A stretch of DNA of 64,000 nt from JAFEDN01 sp963712715 (GTDB lineage: Bacteria > Pseudomonadota > Gammaproteobacteria > Coxiellales > Coxiellaceae): assembly GCA_963712715.1 (NCBI GenBank), contig CAVQJI010000017.1, forward strand, positions 1 to 64,000, read 5' to 3'. Shown one piece after another: positions 8,681-16,970 of this stretch. A program made the translations under genes and the position numbers. The notes below the pieces were generated by a model, which worked only from the letters and a program-made list of their open reading frames with translations, made no database searches and was not told the origin of the DNA. Within the stretch, counting starts at the first letter, position 1; each line of letters starts with the position of its first letter.

Positions 8681-9533
8681 AAAAATATTAATCATGGGTG
8701 CGACAGGCAAAGTGGGCTATGAAGTCGTTAAATACCTACGTTCTCAAAAAATAAAAGTCAAAGCGGTAGTACATCAACACAAAAATGCTGCATTACTTGC
8801 AGAACTTGGCGCTGAAACCATTTCTTTGGACTTGGAAAAAACAGAAACCATCGCACAAGCCTTGAATGAAGTCAATAAATTATTTTTACTTATCCCTTCG
8901 ACAAACAAAGATACAGAAATCCTCATGGCAAAAAAAATTATTGACTATGCAAAGAATATAAATATCGAAAATATCGTTCATCTTTCCGCAATGGGCGCAG
9001 AAAATTACCCTACATTCTCACATAGTGATATCGAAAGATATCTTAACGACCAAAATATTCCACACGTGCATTTACAACCTAATTTTTTCATGCAAAATTT
9101 TAATACTTTTTATTTAACTCACATTCAACAAAAAAAATTAATCAACATTTATGATGCAGGTACTTCAACCAGCTTTATCGATGCAAGAGATATCGGAGAA
9201 ATTGCCGCAAAGCTTTTACTGAATAACCATCAGAATGGTAAGACGTTTATTTTAACCGGCTCTCAAGCAATGAACCACCAGCAAGTCGCTGAAATTTTAT
9301 CGGCTGTTTCTTCACAAAAAATAAACTATACGGCGACATCAGATGACGACACTCGAACAGCTCTACGCGATTGCGGCTGGACGCCAGAAGGCATAGAAAA
9401 ATTTATCTTGATTATCAAAGGAGTTCAGCAAGGAGAATTTTCACCCATATTCAGCCATGTCGCCGATATATTGGAGCGACCGCTTATTTCATTCGAGCAG
9501 TATGCATATGACTATAAGGATTTTTGGCAATGA
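8673..9533 (+). CDS. NmrA-like NAD(P)-binding protein
   Basis: 287 residues with an N-terminal Rossmann motif 'ILIMGATGKVGYEVVKYL' and the atypical SDR pattern of NmrA/quinone-oxidoreductase-type proteins ('VHLSAMGAENYP', 'LQPNFFMQNF', 'SFIDARDIGEIAAKLL'). It may be a redox sensor or a quinone reductase. The ATG at 8673 has AAGGATG upstream and overlaps the EthD gene; the longer frame from the TTG at 8643 is unlikely. Its own stop overlaps mepB by four bases. Confidence 0.85.
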   Translation: MTKKILIMGATGKVGYEVVKYLRSQKIKVKAVVHQHKNAALLAELGAETISLDLEKTETIAQALNEVNKLFLLIPSTNKDTEILMAKKIIDYAKNINIENIVHLSAMGAENYPTFSHSDIERYLNDQNIPHVHLQPNFFMQNFNTFYLTHIQQKKLINIYDAGTSTSFIDARDIGEIAAKLLLNNHQNGKTFILTGSQAMNHQQVAEILSAVSSQKINYTATSDDDTRTALRDCGWTPEGIEKFILIIKGVQQGEFSPIFSHVADILERPLISFEQYAYDYKDFWQ

Positions 9534-10102
9534 AAAAAGCCGAACTAATTCCTTTGGAATTGACGAGGCTTATACAAAATGTTTATGAGCCAGCCGGTCT
9601 GAAAATAACTTCTCCTGTAGAATGTGAAACTGAAAGTATTGAATATGGAGCATGCCGCTTCGGATTAAATGGTTTCAATATTGTGTTTCGCACAGCAAAA
9701 ATCACGCCAAAGAAACTAGGTCAATTTGCGACTCTTTGGGAGCGACCTACTCCTAACAGCTCAATTATCCCTCTGGATATCAGCGATAACATAGACTTCG
9801 TTATCGTCAGCGTGACAGAAAACGCACACCATGGACAATTCATATTCAGTCAAAAAACTCTCGTTAACCAAGGCATTCTGTCTCACCAGGGCCGAGGCGG
9901 CAAATTGGCCTTTCGAGTCTACCCGTCATGGGTTAAACTAGAAGCAAAAGCCGCCATTAAAACCCAACAATGGCAACTGCAAGATTTCTTCCTAACTTCG
10001 CAAAAAGAGAGCATTGATCGGTTACGTAATCTGTTGCAAATGCTAGCGCAGCAGTGTTTTGAAGGTCAGCAAATTTGGACATCCAACAGCCACCGTGAAT
10101 AA
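9530..10102 (+). CDS. MepB-family protein with altered C-terminus
   Basis: About 190 residues resembling MepB, the small protein encoded beside the staphylococcal MepA efflux pump. Family signs are 'YEPAGLKITSPVECETESIEYGAC', 'KKLGQFATLWERP' and 'RVYPSWVKLEAKAAIKTQQWQ'. The function of MepB is unknown. The ATG at 9530 overlaps the previous stop (ATGA). The last 20-25 codons lie antisense to a hydrolase remnant, so the natural end was probably lost and replaced by a chance reading frame. Confidence 0.75.
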   Translation: MKKAELIPLELTRLIQNVYEPAGLKITSPVECETESIEYGACRFGLNGFNIVFRTAKITPKKLGQFATLWERPTPNSSIIPLDISDNIDFVIVSVTENAHHGQFIFSQKTLVNQGILSHQGRGGKLAFRVYPSWVKLEAKAAIKTQQWQLQDFFLTSQKESIDRLRNLLQMLAQQCFEGQQIWTSNSHRE

Positions 10103-10274
10103 TGATCACTACGGGATAAGGCCCTTGTCGGCCTTTTGGTAAGCGCAAATCTGCAAATTGCAAAGGATCACTTCCATAGTTGATTCGGTAATCAGCCGGT
10201 TGACTATGCAATGCATTGATGTCCGCCGGCGTAAAATGCCACGCTGATTCAGCTGCAGCACTTTCTACCACCAT
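10030..10274 (-). pseudogene. Truncated alpha/beta hydrolase fragment
   Basis: About 80 codons read 'HFTPADINALHSQPADYRIN', 'FADLRLPKGRQGPYPVVIII' and 'HGGCWMSKFADLQNTAALA'. This is the N-terminal part, with the HGG oxyanion motif, of a dienelactone-hydrolase/BD-FAE-like esterase. The nucleophile, acid and base regions are missing because the sequence runs into the mepB 3' end at about 10030. It also overlaps the 3' end of the next hydrolase gene, so both ends are damaged. Confidence 0.7.
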
Positions 10275-11067
10275 TACGAAGAACTGGATTGGTCAATTGA
10301 ATAGCCGTATAAATTGCATCTACCACCAATTGTGGTTGTTCCTTTTGAATATAATGCCCACTTCCCCAGGCAAATATTTGCATCGATTTTGGTGAGATTT
10401 GAGTAATACCACGTTGCCATTTTTGCCATATTTCTTCACGCTGTTTTGAGTCATGATGATTGGTTGCTGTTAATACTATTAATGGTATTGATGGAAAAGG
10501 TTCAGAATTTTTTACTTCCCCGCGACTTTCATCAAATGCGATTGCTTCACGATAATAATTGCTATTTTTTGGTGGATTAGGATCATGAATGTTTTGATCA
10601 CGGCTGGCTGAATCAATGAGTACTACCGCCGCTATTTCATTTGGATATTTTTGCGAAAAAAGCTGCATATTTAAACCCCCTCGTGAATGCCCGACTAAAA
10701 TATATGGCGGTTTGATGTTTTCTTTTTTAAGCATAAGCTTCAGTGCATCAACACTATCTTGTGATGATATTGCATTATTTCCAGGTCTTGGATCACTTTT
10801 CCCAAGACCTGCTCGATCATAAACCACAACGCGTGAAAATTGAGATATCTGTGGTAAAATAGCATTCCAAACCGTTGAATCATCTCCTGAACCTGAGTCA
10901 AATATGACAACCGGCGTGGATTTCCCAAAAGTTCGCATATACATTTGGTACCCATTGAGATCAACACACCTACCGCCACTTATTTTCTCACTTGATGTGA
11001 TTGAGCAGCCAATAGAGATTGACGGAATAAAAATAAATAAAATTAGTAAAATTAAAATTTTTGCCAT
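10249..11067 (-). CDS. Secreted alpha/beta hydrolase
   Basis: 272 residues. A hydrophobic N-terminus (about residues 3-20) ends in 'IPSISIGC', a signal peptide and possibly an atypical lipobox. The hydrolase core shows 'VIFDSGSGDDSTVW', 'VVYDRAGLGKSDPRPG', the nucleophile elbow 'LVGHSRGGLNMQLF' and a late His in 'WGSGHYIQKEQP'. It probably acts in the periplasm or at the cell surface on a lipid or ester. The last residues (about NGGRKCCS) run into the neighbouring hydrolase remnant and may not be native. Confidence 0.82.
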   Translation of the reverse strand: MAKILILLILFIFIPSISIGCSITSSEKISGGRCVDLNGYQMYMRTFGKSTPVVIFDSGSGDDSTVWNAILPQISQFSRVVVYDRAGLGKSDPRPGNNAISSQDSVDALKLMLKKENIKPPYILVGHSRGGLNMQLFSQKYPNEIAAVVLIDSASRDQNIHDPNPPKNSNYYREAIAFDESRGEVKNSEPFPSIPLIVLTATNHHDSKQREEIWQKWQRGITQISPKSMQIFAWGSGHYIQKEQPQLVVDAIYTAIQLTNPVLRNGGRKCCS

Positions 11068-11307
11068 AAAATTCTTTTTGATAAAAAGTTCACCACACTA
11101 AATATTTTTGAGTCTGATTTACGGATTATCGATCGTTCGATAATACAGCTCTCAATAATATTGAACTAATTCTTGTTTTTCAAGTTTAAATCAGGAATAT
11201 TGCCCCGTCATTGATCCTACTACCGCACTCAAAATAATCAAAAATCCTTAAATTTAAAATATTACTGACATTCCTGGCAACCTTTTCCTGCCAGACTAAC
11301 ATAGTTT
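11068..11307. other. Gene-free gap of 240 bp
   Basis: AT-rich, with no open frame that looks coding. A short inverted repeat (ctggcaa...tgccag near 11272-11293) lies close to the 3' end of the minus-strand gene at 11308 and could help transcription end. Nothing else is visible. Confidence 0.4.
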
Positions 11308-11709
11308 TTATTCTGATACTAACTTATCCTCTTGCCAAGAATAGGCGGGGTGTGTCATGCGATACTCCTGAATATAATTAATCTTATTCTTATTTATTTT
11401 ATAAAGGCTACACCCTGAAAATATATATGGATTGCCATTTGAAACACAGGAAAAGTCCCATTCTACAAAAGCTATAGATTGAGCATGACAATAATAAAAA
11501 GAACGTAATTGCCATTTCTGTATCTTGCTTTCTGCTGCTATCCAATATTGAAACCATTTTTCCACGGCTTCTTTACCATGATAAGTTGGACCATGCGATT
11601 CGACTATAATGCAATTTTCTGAAAGAGAAGAAGTGATGAGGGATAAATTGTTTTGTTCCCAACCTTGCATGTACTGCTTCACTAAATTAAAAGCGATGTC
11701 TTCTGTCAT
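11308..11709 (-). CDS. SnoaL-like (NTF2-fold) protein
   Basis: 133 residues with the SnoaL/NTF2 pattern: an N-terminal helix 'FNLVKQYMQGWEQNNLSLI', 'SENCIIVESHGPTYHGKEAV' and 'WFQYWIAA', then strands ending 'YIQEYRMTHPAYSWQEDK'. Such proteins are small cone-shaped enzymes or binding domains with varied functions; no catalytic set can be assigned. It is complete and has GGGAAAAGG upstream of its ATG. It stands alone between the hydrolase and the phzF operon. Confidence 0.8.
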   Translation of the reverse strand: MTEDIAFNLVKQYMQGWEQNNLSLITSSLSENCIIVESHGPTYHGKEAVEKWFQYWIAAESKIQKWQLRSFYYCHAQSIAFVEWDFSCVSNGNPYIFSGCSLYKINKNKINYIQEYRMTHPAYSWQEDKLVSE

Positions 11710-11806
11710 TCCTTTTCCCTCCGTTTTATGTCAGTCATTGTACGAATGAACAACCTCAAGTTCATATTCAAATAAGTCGAATACCTCGAGCAATAGAGAT
11801 TTCAAT

Positions 11807-12616
11807 TTAACATGGTTCTTTGTGTTCAATGATCTTTCCGCCAACGTAAATTTCTTCAGAATTATGATATGTCACCATCAATTGACTAGATTTCCCAATA
11901 AAATGACCTTGCTTGATGATGAGATTTTTTTTGAAGATCAAGGCTAAAGCGGCAGCAGCGACTCCGGTGGCGGCGTCTTCATTGTGCCCCGTTTTCGGAT
12001 TAAATGCGCGAGCCTGCAATAACAATGGATGAGTTGATTCAGGTGCGTAAACATAAAGACCGTTGATTTTATTATCTAGACTCCACTGTTTGATCAGATC
12101 AAAATCAGGGTGTAATGTTGCTAAAATTTCAGGAGATCTCAGAGGAATAAATAATTTGGGACTGCCTACTGAAGCAACCATCATCGGTAAATCCGTAGAA
12201 ATTTCACCAATCTCAGTTAAATTGAGCAGTTGTTTTAATAATTTCAAATCTGGAGCGTATGTCGGAACAGGCTCTGCGGACACTTTAATTTGCACAACCT
12301 GATGATCTAATTTTATCGCCTGATATAATATTCCAACCGCATTAGATATTGTAATGTGATCGATCTGACGCTGATTCATTAAGAGAAAGACCGCCGCTAA
12401 TGCACCATGTAAGCATAAATTCATTTCTATATTGGGATAAAAAAATTGCAAGATGGGAATAGAAGAATCAGCTTTCTCTATAAATACGATAACCGGTAAT
12501 TGCCATTGGTTTGCTAATTTTTGTTTTTCAGATTTATCTCCAGGAAAATTAAAAATAACACCGGCAGGATTTCCAGAATGAGGTAAATCTGTGCAAAAAC
12601 AGTAAAGTATTTTCAT
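11807..12616 (-). CDS. PhzF-family isomerase/epimerase-like protein
   Basis: 269 residues with the PhzF duplication fold: 'SGNPAGVIFNF' near residue 14, 'NIEMNLCLHGALAAVFLL' near 62 and the signature 'ARAFNPKTGHNEDAATGVAAAAL' near 210. PhzF isomerises DHHA in phenazine synthesis, but most relatives act in unknown side reactions, and no other phenazine gene is present. Its start overlaps the DUF4865 stop by four bases (ATGA). It is the last gene of the operon 13933-11807. Confidence 0.88.
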   Translation of the reverse strand: MKILYCFCTDLPHSGNPAGVIFNFPGDKSEKQKLANQWQLPVIVFIEKADSSIPILQFFYPNIEMNLCLHGALAAVFLLMNQRQIDHITISNAVGILYQAIKLDHQVVQIKVSAEPVPTYAPDLKLLKQLLNLTEIGEISTDLPMMVASVGSPKLFIPLRSPEILATLHPDFDLIKQWSLDNKINGLYVYAPESTHPLLLQARAFNPKTGHNEDAATGVAAAALALIFKKNLIIKQGHFIGKSSQLMVTYHNSEEIYVGGKIIEHKEPC

Positions 12617-13185
12617 AGAATCTCTCGCAGACAGGGCTTAGAAAGATGCAGTACTTGATACTGAATTCCTGGAATTTCACCATGAATGGTATGCCACAGA
12701 GTAAAATGAACGAACTCCCAGCGCTGTGGATCGATAGCTATAGCGGTGGAATGCACACCCGACATGTCGGCGCGCTGATTCAGTATGGTAATGAGATCAG
12801 CGATGATAACGGCAGGATCAATGTCGGCTGGAATTTTTTCAATGTGACGAGTAGCTATATTTGGAAAAGTGTTATGCGCCGGCCCTAGCTTACACGCCAC
12901 ACCGGCCCAATTTTGTACCCGGGGCCGGCCAAATGAATCGATAAGTCCGGAAAAGCCACCGCCTCCCCATAGAAAGCGAGTCATACCATCGACAGTCGCC
13001 CACAAATAAAAAGGCGCATACTGATTGACGGGTGAATGATCGACGCCACGCTCCCGGATCAAATAGGCTTTAAGGCCGAGACCAGGAAATGTATCCAGGA
13101 GAGGCCCTTTTGTGGTTACGCGATGACGAATAATGCCCATATCATAGTCAGCAGGTAAGGTAATGACATATTGCATTGCATACAT
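12613..13185 (-). CDS. DUF4865-family protein
   Basis: 190 residues closely following DUF4865: 'MQYVITLPADYDMGIIRHRV', 'FPGLGLKAYLIRERGVDHSP', 'NQYAPFYLWATVDGMTRFLW' and 'GGGGFSGLIDSFGRPRVQNW'. The function is unknown. The ATG at 13185 has GAGG nine bases upstream; an in-frame TTG at 13191 is less likely. The gene sits between the tautomerase and phzF and is probably cotranscribed with both. Confidence 0.88.
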   Translation of the reverse strand: MYAMQYVITLPADYDMGIIRHRVTTKGPLLDTFPGLGLKAYLIRERGVDHSPVNQYAPFYLWATVDGMTRFLWGGGGFSGLIDSFGRPRVQNWAGVACKLGPAHNTFPNIATRHIEKIPADIDPAVIIADLITILNQRADMSGVHSTAIAIDPQRWEFVHFTLWHTIHGEIPGIQYQVLHLSKPCLREIL

Positions 13186-13216
13186 GATCAAGTCCTCATT
13201 AACAATGAATTATTTA

Positions 13217-13597
13217 TCACCACTTTACAGGGTTCCCGGCGCTAAACGACCATTCATCGGTTTGAGTGGTATTGATAACTACCATCACATCTTCAGGTCG
13301 TATGCCTGGAGCTTCAGCCAACAGCTGAACTAATTTTTTGTAAAAAGTCTGTTTGATAGCCGTGCTGCGCAACTTTCCGGCAGTAATACAAAACAACACA
13401 AAATCATCAGATCGCGGCCCGCCCATATAGTGACGGTCGAACACGAGTTCTTCAGGTTCATGCTGATGGATCACTTGAAAACGATCATCCGGAGGGACTT
13501 CAAAAGCATCCACTAAAGCTTGATGTAAACTATCAGAAATCGCCCGTAAATATTCAATCGATTTGCCTTTTAATAAAGAAATTCGAGTCATCGGCAT
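13217..13597 (-). CDS. Tautomerase-family protein (4-oxalocrotonate tautomerase superfamily)
   Basis: 126 residues starting Met-Pro, so that after Met removal Pro1 is the catalytic base of the superfamily. 'LLKGKSIEYLRAISDSLHQALV', 'PPDDRFQVIHQH' and 'IRPEDVMVVINTTQTDEWSF' are typical of the longer, MSAD-like group. It is the second gene of a four-gene operon, 15 bp after the CMD gene. It presumably isomerises a keto acid, but the substrate is not known. Confidence 0.87.
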   Translation of the reverse strand: MPMTRISLLKGKSIEYLRAISDSLHQALVDAFEVPPDDRFQVIHQHEPEELVFDRHYMGGPRSDDFVLFCITAGKLRSTAIKQTFYKKLVQLLAEAPGIRPEDVMVVINTTQTDEWSFSAGNPVKW

Positions 13598-13612
13598 AAA
13601 AGATCTCCGGTA

Positions 13613-13933
13613 TTATTTTGACGGCGTTAATGATTTCAGCAGATTAATTGCTGAAACAGCGGGAGGCCAGCCGGCGTAAAATGCTAAATGCGTAATCAGT
13701 TCAACCAATTCTTCCTGGGTCACTCCGTTTTCCAAGGCGAAATTCAGATGAAAAGATAATTGTTCCGTGCGATTCAAGGCAACCAGAGTCGCCACAGTAA
13801 TCATACTTCGATCCCGTTTAGATAAACCCTTGCGTTCCCAAATATCACCAAAAACAACCTCGTCGGTCAACTCGGCCAACTTCGGTGCGATATCTCCCAT
13901 CATCCGTTTACCTAAATTTCGGTCTTTATTCAT
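13613..13933 (-). CDS. Carboxymuconolactone decarboxylase (CMD)-family protein
   Basis: 106 residues with the all-helical AhpD/CMD fold: 'FGDIWERKGLSKRDRSMITV', 'LVALNRTEQLSFHLNFALEN' and 'GVTQEELVELITHLAFYAGW'. The CxxC redox pair of AhpD is absent, so a decarboxylase-like or unknown role is more likely than thiol-peroxidase chemistry. GGTTC and AGG precede its ATG. As first gene of the operon it is divergent from the LysR gene at 14045. Confidence 0.87.
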   Translation of the reverse strand: MNKDRNLGKRMMGDIAPKLAELTDEVVFGDIWERKGLSKRDRSMITVATLVALNRTEQLSFHLNFALENGVTQEELVELITHLAFYAGWPPAVSAINLLKSLTPSK

Positions 13934-14044
13934 AGAACCTCCATAAATGCGTTATAAAACCTTACAAGAGTATACCAGCCTATTATAATTTAAAAAATTG
14001 GAAAAATATGACATAATAGTTCAAAAAAATGGGATGATTATTCA

Positions 14045-14947
14045 ATGCGGCGAGTGATATTTGATCTTGAAGTGTTACGAAGTTTTGTGACCGGCATAGA
14101 GTTAGGCAGTTTCGCGAAAGCGGCTAACCGGCTGGGACGATCCGCCTCTGCAGTCAGCGCCCAGCTTAAAAAGCTGGAACATCAAGTCGGTAAACCCATC
14201 TTACGAAAATCCGGACGAGGAATGGCGCTCACGACCACAGGCGAAATTGTGCTGGGATATGCTCGCCGATTGTTGGCTCTCAACGATGAGGCCACCGCGG
14301 CGGTTCGCGATATCGATTTAGAGGGATCGGTTAGATTAGGGATACAAGCGGATTTTGGTGATCGGGTGTTGACCGATATTTTATGGCGCTTTGCCCGAGT
14401 GCATCCTAAAGTGAAAATCGAAGCCAAAATAACTCGTAATGCGGAGTTACTGGATCAAGTGACTGCAGGACAGCTTGATTTGGCAGTGGCGTGGGATGTT
14501 GGCGTCGGGACTATCCATTTTCAAACGCTCGGTCAGGTTCCTCTGCGCTGGATTGGTTCGGTCGACCATTTATCGATAGCATCTCCCAGTAAAAAAGATC
14601 CACTTCCGTTAGTCATGCTCGATGCGCCCTGTTTGATGCGCTCTACTGCCATCAGCGAACTTGATCATGCCGGAATTCCGTGGCGAATCGCTTTCTCCAG
14701 CCCTAATTTAAATGGCGTTTGGGCTGCCGTTGCCGCAGGTTTAGGCGTGACGGTACGCACTGAGATCGGCTTGCCAAAAAACATCCGTGTACTGGATACT
14801 CACTTGATTGAATTACCCTCGTTGCCGACACTGGGTCTTATTTTGTATCGCGCTGAAACCAAACCGAAGCCTATTGCACAGCGGCTTTTAGATATCGTTT
14901 TAGATACACTGAAGCAATCTTGCGCCTCGGTTTTTTGCAAAGATTAG
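14045..14947 (+). CDS. LysR-family transcriptional regulator
   Basis: 300 residues with the LysR helix-turn-helix ('FDLEVLRSFVTGIELGSFAK', 'AANRLGRSASAVSAQLKKLE') and a C-terminal substrate-binding domain beginning near 'GSVRLGIQADFGDRVL'. It is transcribed away from the CMD-tautomerase-DUF4865-phzF operon and, by family habit, would activate it and repress itself from the 110-bp gap. The inducer is unknown. Confidence 0.9.
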   Translation: MRRVIFDLEVLRSFVTGIELGSFAKAANRLGRSASAVSAQLKKLEHQVGKPILRKSGRGMALTTTGEIVLGYARRLLALNDEATAAVRDIDLEGSVRLGIQADFGDRVLTDILWRFARVHPKVKIEAKITRNAELLDQVTAGQLDLAVAWDVGVGTIHFQTLGQVPLRWIGSVDHLSIASPSKKDPLPLVMLDAPCLMRSTAISELDHAGIPWRIAFSSPNLNGVWAAVAAGLGVTVRTEIGLPKNIRVLDTHLIELPSLPTLGLILYRAETKPKPIAQRLLDIVLDTLKQSCASVFCKD

Positions 14948-14968
14948 ATTTAGATTAGGAGAGTAAAA

Positions 14969-15374
14969 ATGCAGAAAGGCGGATGCCAATGCGGAGCAAT
15001 TCGTTATGAAAGCGAAGGGCAACCGATTGCTTTGTATATTTGCCACTGCAGAGAATGTCAGAAGCAGTCTGCGTCCGCCTTTGGGATTTCTTTGGATGTG
15101 AATCGCTCACTTTCGTATTACTCAAGGAAAACCGAAATATTGGTTTCGCACTACTGATAGCGGTAGAGAACTTAAATGCGCTTTTTGCGCTACTTGTGGT
15201 TCACGACTTTGGCATGAATACGAATCTGGTGCTCACTCAGAAACTATTTCAATTAAAGGAGGTTCGCTTGATCAACCACTCGATGTGTCTCAGGCCATTC
15301 ATGTTTGGGTCTCTCGGAAATTGCCTGGTATTTTGATACCCGACGATGCGAAACAACTTCCCGAAGATGAATGA
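14969..15374 (+). pseudogene. GFA-family zinc protein, frameshifted near 15105
   Basis: The first frame gives 'GGCQCGAIRYESEGQPIALY' and 'ICHCRECQKQSASAFG', the Cys-rich start of glutathione-dependent formaldehyde-activating (GFA/CENP-V) domains. After 'LDVNRSL' the frame is lost. The second frame then reads 'GKPKYWFRTTDSGRELKCAF', 'CATCGSRLWHEYESGAHSET' and a normal GFA end at the TGA 15372-15374. All zinc ligands would be present in the repaired 134-residue protein. AGGAG precedes the ATG. The break may be a real mutation or an indel error. Confidence 0.8.
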
Positions 15375-15380
15375 TTCCTA

Positions 15381-16157
15381 TCAATCAGGATTATGTTTTG
15401 TCCCATTATCTAATTGGAACATAGCGCCATTGATGTAATTAGCGCCAGGGCCTACTAAAAACAAAACCAACGGGGAAATTTCATTAGGTTCCAAAAGGCG
15501 TCCCAAGGGGATTTTGTGAATGAATTTTTTTAGCAATTCAGCATTTTGTGGATTGTCCCAGACTTTCCGTAATAATTGCGTATTCGTCAAGCCGGGGCAA
15601 ATGGCATTCACCTGAATATTATGCGGCCCCCATTCAATCGCCATGGTTTTGGTGAGTTGATTCATCCCTGCTTTTGAAGCGGCATAAGGGCCGCTTTGAG
15701 GTGTGCCATAAAACGTGGAATTGGAAGAAATATTAATGATTTTTCCGCCACCTTGTTCGATCATCCGTTTAGCCATTAATCGTGATAAAACAAACACAGC
15801 GCGAAGATTAACTTGATGCATTAAGTCCCAATCTTCAACTTTAAACTCCAGTAATGGAGCACGAATCACTGTAGCTGCATTGTTAACTAAAATATTCCAA
15901 CGAGGATGGTAATGGTATAATTTTTCAACTGCTTGCTCTATGGCAGCGACATCTTTCAAATCCACTTCCAAGCAATAACAAGGGTAATTCATAGCCTTGA
16001 ATTGTTCGGCTATTTTTTCCAAACCGGCTTTATTCTTATCTAGCAATGCAATAAAAGCGCCTGCTTCTGCCAGTGTGCGAGCAATTTCAGCGCCAATGTC
16101 ACCGGCTCCGCCGGTAATCAAGGCATATTGCCCATTTAATACTTTAGCCATTTCCAT
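15381..16157 (-). CDS. Short-chain dehydrogenase/reductase (SDR)
   Basis: 258 residues, a classical SDR: cofactor motif 'ITGGAGDIGAEIARTL' near residue 14, 'NILVNNAATV' near 87, catalytic Ser in 'IINISSNSTF' and Tyr-Lys in 'GPYAASKAGMNQL'. An acidic residue after the second strand ('LLDKNKAG') favours NAD over NADP. The substrate is not predictable. AGGAG precedes the ATG at 16157. It converges with the broken GFA gene. Confidence 0.9.
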   Translation of the reverse strand: MEMAKVLNGQYALITGGAGDIGAEIARTLAEAGAFIALLDKNKAGLEKIAEQFKAMNYPCYCLEVDLKDVAAIEQAVEKLYHYHPRWNILVNNAATVIRAPLLEFKVEDWDLMHQVNLRAVFVLSRLMAKRMIEQGGGKIINISSNSTFYGTPQSGPYAASKAGMNQLTKTMAIEWGPHNIQVNAICPGLTNTQLLRKVWDNPQNAELLKKFIHKIPLGRLLEPNEISPLVLFLVGPGANYINGAMFQLDNGTKHNPD

Positions 16158-16231
16158 AACGATCTCCTAATTTTAAATTGAGCCTTCAGCCAAAATATAC
16201 GCTTACATTAACACATTACTGGGTTAATCGC

Positions 16232-16745
16232 TTATTTTCTAATGCCTTTATGTAATTTTGGATTCCCCTGATTTATCAATAATTTTTGGGTAATAGAAGT
16301 AATTCTCCAATCGACACCGTTATATTCCAGATTAAATAAATATTGCCCATAAGAATGAAAATAATTTTCATCAGCGCCTAAAAATTGTGTATCGAAACGA
16401 TAGATGCAATAGTTGCATATGACTGAAGCTTTATTATCAATATACTCAAAACGATTAGGTTTTCGGTGTTATGGCGCCCAGTGACCGGTGAGATTGAAAC
16501 GTTCTGACTGAGAAAAGCCGCAGGAATACTCATTGTATTTCAAGGTTTTTCGAAGGAAGAACGTTTCAAGATCGCCGGTCAATGGGATGGCAGAACACCG
16601 AAAACCTAATCGTTTTGAGTATATGTGTTACAGACAAATTAAAAAGATTATGTTGCGTTTTTAGAAACGAATGAGCATCTTTACGTTGCTTCACATACTG
16701 ACCCGGCAACTTGTATTTTTGGGAAATATGAATTATTATAAAATG
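16232..16745 (-). pseudogene. NTF2/SnoaL-like gene split by hairpin copy B
   Basis: Downstream of the hairpin, about 80 codons read 'KPNRFEYIDNKASVICNYCI', 'YRFDTQFLGADENYFHSYGQ' and 'NLEYNGVDWRITSITQKLL' to a TAA at 16232-16234. Upstream of it, in the same direction, about 40 codons read 'YKLPGQYVKQRKDAHSFLKT' and 'QHNLFNLSVTH'. Joining 'NLSVTH' to 'RKPNRFEY' restores a typical NTF2-like domain, so the hairpin (16440-16624) was inserted into this gene. No start codon remains upstream, where the ParD-like gene's promoter now lies. Confidence 0.8.
16440..16624. repeat. Long hairpin element, copy B
   Basis: A stem of about 85-90 bp closes over the apex GGAATACTCATTGTATTTCA (near 16523), identical to copy A. 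Motifs GGCGCCCAGTGACC and GGTCAATGGGATGG sit inside the stem. The outer 31 bp on each side (ATATACTCAAAACG... and its complement) are perfect and derive from the surrounding NTF2-like gene: the right-hand arm is an inverted copy of target sequence present at the left. The inner stem (TTGAAACGTTCT/AGAACGTTTCAA) is unique to this copy. Confidence 0.88.
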
Positions 16746-16772
16746 CTACACTACATATATTGGAGCAAGGTC

Positions 16773-16970
16773 ATGGGTATTGTTAAAATTTCGGATCAGC
16801 TGCATGAAATGGCTAAACAACGGGCCTCCGCCCTCAATCGGTCTATCAACGCCCAGGCGGAACATTGGATGCGGATCGGCAAAATTATCGAAGAAAATCA
16901 GGAAATGACCTATCGAGATGTTTGGCAGTTACTTTTGCGAGAAGCAGAAATCGTGCATACGGAAAAATAA
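16773..16970 (+). CDS. ParD-like antitoxin-type protein
   Basis: 65 residues starting 'MGIVKISDQLHEMAKQRASA' with 'LNRSINAQAEHWMRIGKIIE', the pattern of the ParD-like family (ribbon-helix-helix DNA binder). GGAG lies seven bases before the ATG at 16773, and a TATAAAAT-like box is at about 16737. No ParE toxin follows; instead the next base after its stop opens map. ParD_like genes are often found beside methionine aminopeptidase genes, where their role is unclear. They may act as a regulator of map. Confidence 0.82.
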   Translation: MGIVKISDQLHEMAKQRASALNRSINAQAEHWMRIGKIIEENQEMTYRDVWQLLLREAEIVHTEK

